From JAYEIA01 sp964472505 (lineage in GTDB: Bacteria; Bacteroidota; Bacteroidia; Bacteroidales; JAADGE01), in contig CAYYQW010000103.1 of assembly GCA_964472505.1 (NCBI GenBank), positions 1 to 10,268 of the forward strand: a DNA stretch of 10,268 nt, read 5' to 3'. A program made the translations under genes and the position numbers. Under the pieces are notes generated by a model. The model searched no databases. It was not told where the DNA came from and saw nothing but the letters and a program-made list of their open reading frames with translations. Positions 7,044-10,268 of this stretch are shown piece by piece (within the stretch, counting starts at the first letter, position 1; each line of letters begins with the position of its first letter).

Positions 7044-8297
7044 TTAATCATTGTATATTTTTTCATCGGGCAAATCAGCGCCTTCGGCATCACCCTCTAT
7101 ATCTCGACTGCTGCTTTTTTTGCTTAGAAATTCTTTATAAAACTCGTGCTGAATTACCAAATCCATAATTTCATTGGTTCCGGTCCAAATGGTTATCAAA
7201 CGAACATCACGCAGCATTTTCTCCACCGGATAAATATTTGTATAAGCAATTCCGCCCATAATTTGCATGGCATGATTCACGACTTTCCAAGCTGCGTCGG
7301 TTGAGAATTTTTTGGCTTCCGAAACCATGCGTCGTATATGTCCTTTTGTTGCGTCTTTACAATCAGCCGTTTTGCCGGCAGCAAGATTTATTCCGCGCGA
7401 AGCATCCAGAAGTGTTAAACTGTCGGAAACTTTTGCGCTTACAGCTTCGAAAACCCGAATCTTTTGTCCGAAAGCTTTTCGTTTATCAGCATATCGTGCA
7501 GCTACTTCCAAAGCGCCTCGTGCCATTCCCACGGCACCTCCGGCCGATGTCAGCCGTTCGGGAACCATCATTTGATGAAATACAGCCGTTCCGTTACCAA
7601 TGCCGGCCTCGCCGCCCAAAACATTTTTGAGGGGAACGGGCGTATCCTTGAAAAGCAAGCGACCGGTTCCTCCGCCGCGTGTTCCCATCAAACCGTAAAC
7701 GTGTTCGGTTTTAACAGCAGAATTTCTTTCAACCAAAAAAGCTGTCATGCCCTTTTTAGGGTCTTCCATTCCTTCCACAACGGCATATACCAAAATTAAA
7801 TCAGCACCTTCAGCCCCCACCACAAAGCGTTTTTGTCCGTTTAGATAAAAGGTATCACCTTCTCGCCGAGCGGTAGTGGTTGCGGCAAAAAAATCGGAGC
7901 CGCCGCGCGGTTCGGTAAGACCTTCGGCCACGCCAATTTCGCCTTTCAACATGGGAACCAAAAACCGTTCTTTTTGCTCTTCGGTACCAAAAACACTGAG
8001 CGCCTCTCCCACTATTGAAAATAAAGAATATAAACAGCCGAGCGATGTTCCCAGCAAACCGACCTCTTCCAAAGCTATCATTTCGCTGCTCCAAGACATA
8101 CCGCTGCCGCCGTATTTTTTATCGAATCGTAATCCGAGCAAATTTCGTTTTCCGGCCTCTCTGATAAATTCTGTCGGATACCTCACTTTTTCGGCATCCA
8201 TATCCAAAAGCAGTTGTTTGGGAACCCATTTTACAAATTCCCGAACACGTTTTAGTAAATCCTTTTCCGCTTCCGTCATTAATAATTCGCTTCTCAT
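7044..8297 (-). CDS. Acyl-CoA dehydrogenase family protein
   Basis: This 417-residue flavoprotein has the full acyl-CoA dehydrogenase layout: N-terminal helical domain, middle beta domain with signature GLTEPRGGSDFFA (126-138), and C-terminal helical domain with RKAFGQKI (273-280) and MGGIAY (347-352). It should oxidise an acyl-CoA to the 2-enoyl-CoA using FAD and pass electrons to ETF. The usual catalytic Glu in the YEGT motif is replaced by Thr372 (IWTGTNEI). A Glu at 247 in VPERL sits where long-chain and isovaleryl-CoA dehydrogenases carry theirs, so that type is more likely than medium- or short-chain. A hydrophilic C-terminal extension follows residue 393. No ETF or thiolase gene is nearby. 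The start at 8297 is reasonable; a second ATG six codons in is possible. I see no exact -7 element in 8298-8425. Confidence 0.9.
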   Translation of the reverse strand: MRSELLMTEAEKDLLKRVREFVKWVPKQLLLDMDAEKVRYPTEFIREAGKRNLLGLRFDKKYGGSGMSWSSEMIALEEVGLLGTSLGCLYSLFSIVGEALSVFGTEEQKERFLVPMLKGEIGVAEGLTEPRGGSDFFAATTTARREGDTFYLNGQKRFVVGAEGADLILVYAVVEGMEDPKKGMTAFLVERNSAVKTEHVYGLMGTRGGGTGRLLFKDTPVPLKNVLGGEAGIGNGTAVFHQMMVPERLTSAGGAVGMARGALEVAARYADKRKAFGQKIRVFEAVSAKVSDSLTLLDASRGINLAAGKTADCKDATKGHIRRMVSEAKKFSTDAAWKVVNHAMQIMGGIAYTNIYPVEKMLRDVRLITIWTGTNEIMDLVIQHEFYKEFLSKKSSSRDIEGDAEGADLPDEKIYND

Positions 8298-8392
8298 AAT
8301 ATTATTTTTGTTGATTTATAAAGGCATTTCAAAAACAAAGACAATTATACCAAAACGAAGATATGAAAAAATCTAAATAAATCAAATTGTTT

Positions 8393-8428
8393 AAAAGCTG
8401 TCAAAGCTGAGTCAATAAAGACAGCCTA
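8393..8428 (-). terminator. Probable intrinsic terminator of prmC
   Basis: Read on the minus strand, GCTGTC and GACAGC pair across a 17-base loop; the stem extends to 8 bp with one G-T pair, and TTTT follows (8393-8396). The stem begins within the prmC stop codon. The T-tract is short, so strength is uncertain. It would separate prmC from the acyl-CoA dehydrogenase gene downstream. Confidence 0.5.
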
Positions 8429-9277
8429 AAATTCAGCCAATATAAAGCGTTGTTTTTCGTGAATATCTTTTAAAATCTCAACTTTATGAGCGCCTCGGCT
8501 GAGAAAAACGGCTTTGGTTTCTTCGGCCAAAAACTCATTGATTTCCACGGCAAGCAATCCTTCAGGTTTAAGGTATTTCTGAGCAATATCACCCAAAGCT
8601 TTGTAAAAAATCAAAGGATTTTCATCCGAGACAAACAGTGCGGCTTCGGGTTCAAAATCCAACACGTTCTTTTGCATCAAAGCTTTCTCGGATTCTCGCA
8701 CATAGGGCGGGTTGGAAACAATAATATCATATTTTGAAGGCGGAAACGATTCACTCGGATTCAGCAAATCCGCTTTAAAAAATCGAACGGGAAAATTCAG
8801 GCGCTCTGCATTTTCTTTGGCAATTTGCAAAGCCTTATCCGAAATATCGCACGCATAAATATGTGCTTTCGGAAATTGTTTGGCAAGCGCCAAAGCAATG
8901 CAACCGCTTCCGGTGCCGGCATCCAGAATGTTCAATTCTGACTGAGCCGAATATTTTTCTGCCAAAGCATAAATTAACTCTTCGGTTTCAGGGCGCGGAA
9001 TTAACACAGCCGGTTTTGTAATTATTTTCAAACCGAAAAATTCATCATAGCCTAAAATGTACTGAATCGGTTCTTGATTTAACAAACGCCCAGTGATTTC
9101 ATATAAACGTTCTGTTTCTTTAATACTAAGCGCTTCATCGCCATTTAAAAATAAAGCTGTTTTATCCCAAGCCTTCAAATCCGAAAAAATTTCTGCAGCC
9201 AAGGCCGTAATTTCTTCGGGCGGGAAAAAACCGGAGAGTCGGTCTCTAAAATATTTTATAAACTGCTTTACTTTCAA
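8426..9277 (-). CDS. prmC: Peptide chain release factor N5-glutamine methyltransferase
   Basis: This is a 283-residue SAM-dependent methyltransferase that methylates the Gln of the GGQ motif in release factors RF1 and RF2. The N-terminal helical substrate-binding domain (about 1-90) is followed by PRPETEEL (94-101), the SAM-binding DAGTGSGC (119-126), the acidic residue in ACDIS (142-146) and the catalytic NPPY (189-192). Length and motifs are standard for PrmC/HemK. The in-frame start is TTG at 9277; no in-frame ATG exists between the upstream stop and residue 201. An ATG at 9285 is out of frame and ends after three codons, overlapping the TTG. The gene is divergent from ribD, with a TAnnTTTG element 25 bases upstream. 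Confidence 0.95.
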   Translation of the reverse strand: MKVKQFIKYFRDRLSGFFPPEEITALAAEIFSDLKAWDKTALFLNGDEALSIKETERLYEITGRLLNQEPIQYILGYDEFFGLKIITKPAVLIPRPETEELIYALAEKYSAQSELNILDAGTGSGCIALALAKQFPKAHIYACDISDKALQIAKENAERLNFPVRFFKADLLNPSESFPPSKYDIIVSNPPYVRESEKALMQKNVLDFEPEAALFVSDENPLIFYKALGDIAQKYLKPEGLLAVEINEFLAEETKAVFLSRGAHKVEILKDIHEKQRFILAEF

Positions 9278-9302
9278 TTTTCCATGCTTTAGTTTGGGAA
9301 AT

Positions 9303-9310
9303 CAAAGGTA
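9303..9310 (-). promoter_or_regulatory. Bacteroidota-type -7 element for prmC
   Basis: On the minus strand this reads TACCTTTG, an exact TAnnTTTG match, ending 25 bases before the TTG start of prmC. A TTTG farther upstream (9339-9342) is spaced too far (28 bp) to be a normal -33 element. Confidence 0.45.
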
Positions 9311-9330
9311 ACAGAATTTGATAATTTTTC

Positions 9331-9338
9331 TACTTTTG
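9331..9338 (+). promoter_or_regulatory. Bacteroidota-type -7 element for ribD
   Basis: TACTTTTG is an exact TAnnTTTG match only 13 bases before the ribD ATG. The transcript leader would be about 10 bases or less and mostly A, so translation would start almost without a leader. No good -33 element is seen at the normal spacing. Confidence 0.5.
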
Positions 9339-9351
9339 CAAAAAAAATCAC

Positions 9352-10268
9352 ATGACATTCAGCAAACAAGACAAACAGTATATGCGCCGCTGCCTACAGC
9401 TGGCCGAACACGGCCGTGGTTTCACAAGCCCCAATCCGATGGTTGGCTCGGTGATTGTGCATAACAATAAAATAATCGGTGAAGGTTGGCACCGAAAATA
9501 TGGCCAAGCCCATGCCGAGGTAAATGCCGTAAACTCGGTAAAAGATAAATCGCTGCTAAAGTCCTCAACGCTTTATGTGAGTTTGGAACCCTGTGCCCAC
9601 GTAGGAAAAACACCGGCCTGCTCGCGCATGATTATTGATAAACAAATTCCGAAAGTAATCGTCGGCTGTCGCGATTCGTATAAAGAAGTGGACGGAAAAG
9701 GTATTGCCCAAATGCGCCAAGCCGGAATTGACGTAAAAGTCGGACTTCTGGAAAAAGAAAGCCGTGAATTAAATGCCCGTTTTTTTACTTTCCATGAGAA
9801 AAAAAGGCCCTATATCATTCTAAAATGGGCACAAACCACCGACGGTTACATCGACTTTTCCCGAACACCCGACACACCCATAGGCCCCAACTGGATTACG
9901 GATGAATACGCCCGAATACGCGTGCATAAATGGCGAGCCGAAGAAGATGCTATTTTAGTGGGAACCAATACCGCCGAAAAAGATAATCCGAAATTAAACG
10001 TAAGGTCTTATGCCGGCAAAAACCCGCTGCGCATTCTGCTCGACAGAAATTTACGCCTGCCGAAAGACCTTGCGCTTTTTGACGGAAGTACGCAAACACT
10101 GATTTTCAATGAAATAAAATCAGAAAACAAACCCATGTGCGAATACATAAAAGTACCGCCGGATAATAATATTTTTGATTTCATACTCAAAACCCTTTAT
10201 GAGCGCGACATACAATCTCTGATTATTGAAGGCGGAGCAAAACTGATTAATTCAATATTGGAACGAAA
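9352..10268 (+). CDS. ribD: Bifunctional riboflavin deaminase/reductase RibD (partial, cut by window end)
   Basis: The ATG at 9352 opens a frame that runs to the window edge: 305 complete codons, with the 3' end missing. Residues 1-145 are the deaminase domain, with the zinc site in HAE (54-56) and PCAHVGKTPAC (80-90; Cys81 and Cys90). From about 153 (RPYIILKWAQTTDGYI) begins the reductase domain, with VGTNTAEKDNPKLNVR (203-218) and IIEGGAKL (291-298). RibD deaminates 2,5-diamino-6-ribosylamino-pyrimidinone 5'-phosphate and reduces the ribose side chain with NADPH, two steps of riboflavin synthesis. Full-length enzymes are usually about 350-370 residues, so roughly 50 residues are missing. 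No frameshift is seen. No FMN riboswitch could fit in the very short leader. Confidence 0.95.
   Translation, partial: MTFSKQDKQYMRRCLQLAEHGRGFTSPNPMVGSVIVHNNKIIGEGWHRKYGQAHAEVNAVNSVKDKSLLKSSTLYVSLEPCAHVGKTPACSRMIIDKQIPKVIVGCRDSYKEVDGKGIAQMRQAGIDVKVGLLEKESRELNARFFTFHEKKRPYIILKWAQTTDGYIDFSRTPDTPIGPNWITDEYARIRVHKWRAEEDAILVGTNTAEKDNPKLNVRSYAGKNPLRILLDRNLRLPKDLALFDGSTQTLIFNEIKSENKPMCEYIKVPPDNNIFDFILKTLYERDIQSLIIEGGAKLINSILER

Noticed and set aside
7010..7046. Bidirectional terminator between the convergent RDD and acyl-CoA dehydrogenase genes
   Set aside because: The gap is only 11 bp, and the nearby CGTG-ATTA-CACG stem is 4 bp inside the RDD coding region with no T-tract.
7876..8376. Long plus-strand open frame (166 codons) opposite the acyl-CoA dehydrogenase
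   Set aside because: It lies antisense to a well-supported gene, and the encoded sequence shows no recognisable domain. It is a shadow of the real frame, as are the other frames at 7301-7799.
9301..9322. ATCAAA/TTTGAT inverted repeat between prmC and ribD
   Set aside because: Six-base arms with a 10-base spacer in AT-rich sequence are expected by chance, and the arms partly coincide with the prmC -7 element.
9422..9613. Minus-strand 63-codon frame opposite ribD (and another at 10008-10190)
   Set aside because: Both are antisense to the conserved RibD deaminase and reductase domains and show no domain of their own.

Overview
This window is AT-rich bacterial chromosome, most likely from the phylum Bacteroidota. 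Three things point there: Bacteroidota-type -7 promoter elements (TAnnTTTG) upstream of several genes, a near absence of Shine-Dalgarno sequences, and a MoxR / DUF4350 / DUF4129 / SpoIIM / RDD gene neighbourhood of a kind I associate with that phylum. Genus and order cannot be fixed from the sequence. Nothing suggests a plasmid, phage or insertion sequence. The accessory-looking part is the repeat-rich left edge.

Layout. Positions 1-392 hold no convincing gene. They contain two copies of a dispersed repeat (45 bp identical), a C5/G5 hairpin, and an array of 7-bp repeats that runs into the 3' end of comB. Positions 393-6059 form a tightly packed minus-strand run, read from right to left: SpoIIM-family membrane protein, multipass membrane protein with an acidic tail, DUF4129 protein, DUF4350 protein, MoxR AAA+ ATPase, then comB (2-phosphosulfolactate phosphatase-like). 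Gaps are 4 to 18 bp, so one transcript is likely. The RDD membrane protein (6316-7032) diverges from this operon across a 256-bp control region. That region holds a -7 element and a perfect 6-2-6 palindrome. An acyl-CoA dehydrogenase (7044-8297, minus) converges on the RDD gene. prmC (8426-9277, minus) follows with a probable terminator. ribD (9352 to the window end, plus, truncated) diverges from prmC across a 74-bp promoter region.

How the genes fit together. The MoxR ATPase, the SpoIIM, DUF4129, DUF4350 and multipass proteins, and the divergent RDD protein look like parts of one poorly understood membrane-associated AAA+ system. The DUF58 or VWA partner normally found beside MoxR is not in this window; comB occupies that position. 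The remaining genes are housekeeping: beta-oxidation or branched-chain acyl-CoA metabolism, peptide release factor methylation (PrmC) and riboflavin synthesis (RibD). The points most worth a second look are the incomplete MoxR cluster, the operator-like palindrome, the relocated catalytic base in the acyl-CoA dehydrogenase, and the heptad repeat that supplies the comB stop codon.
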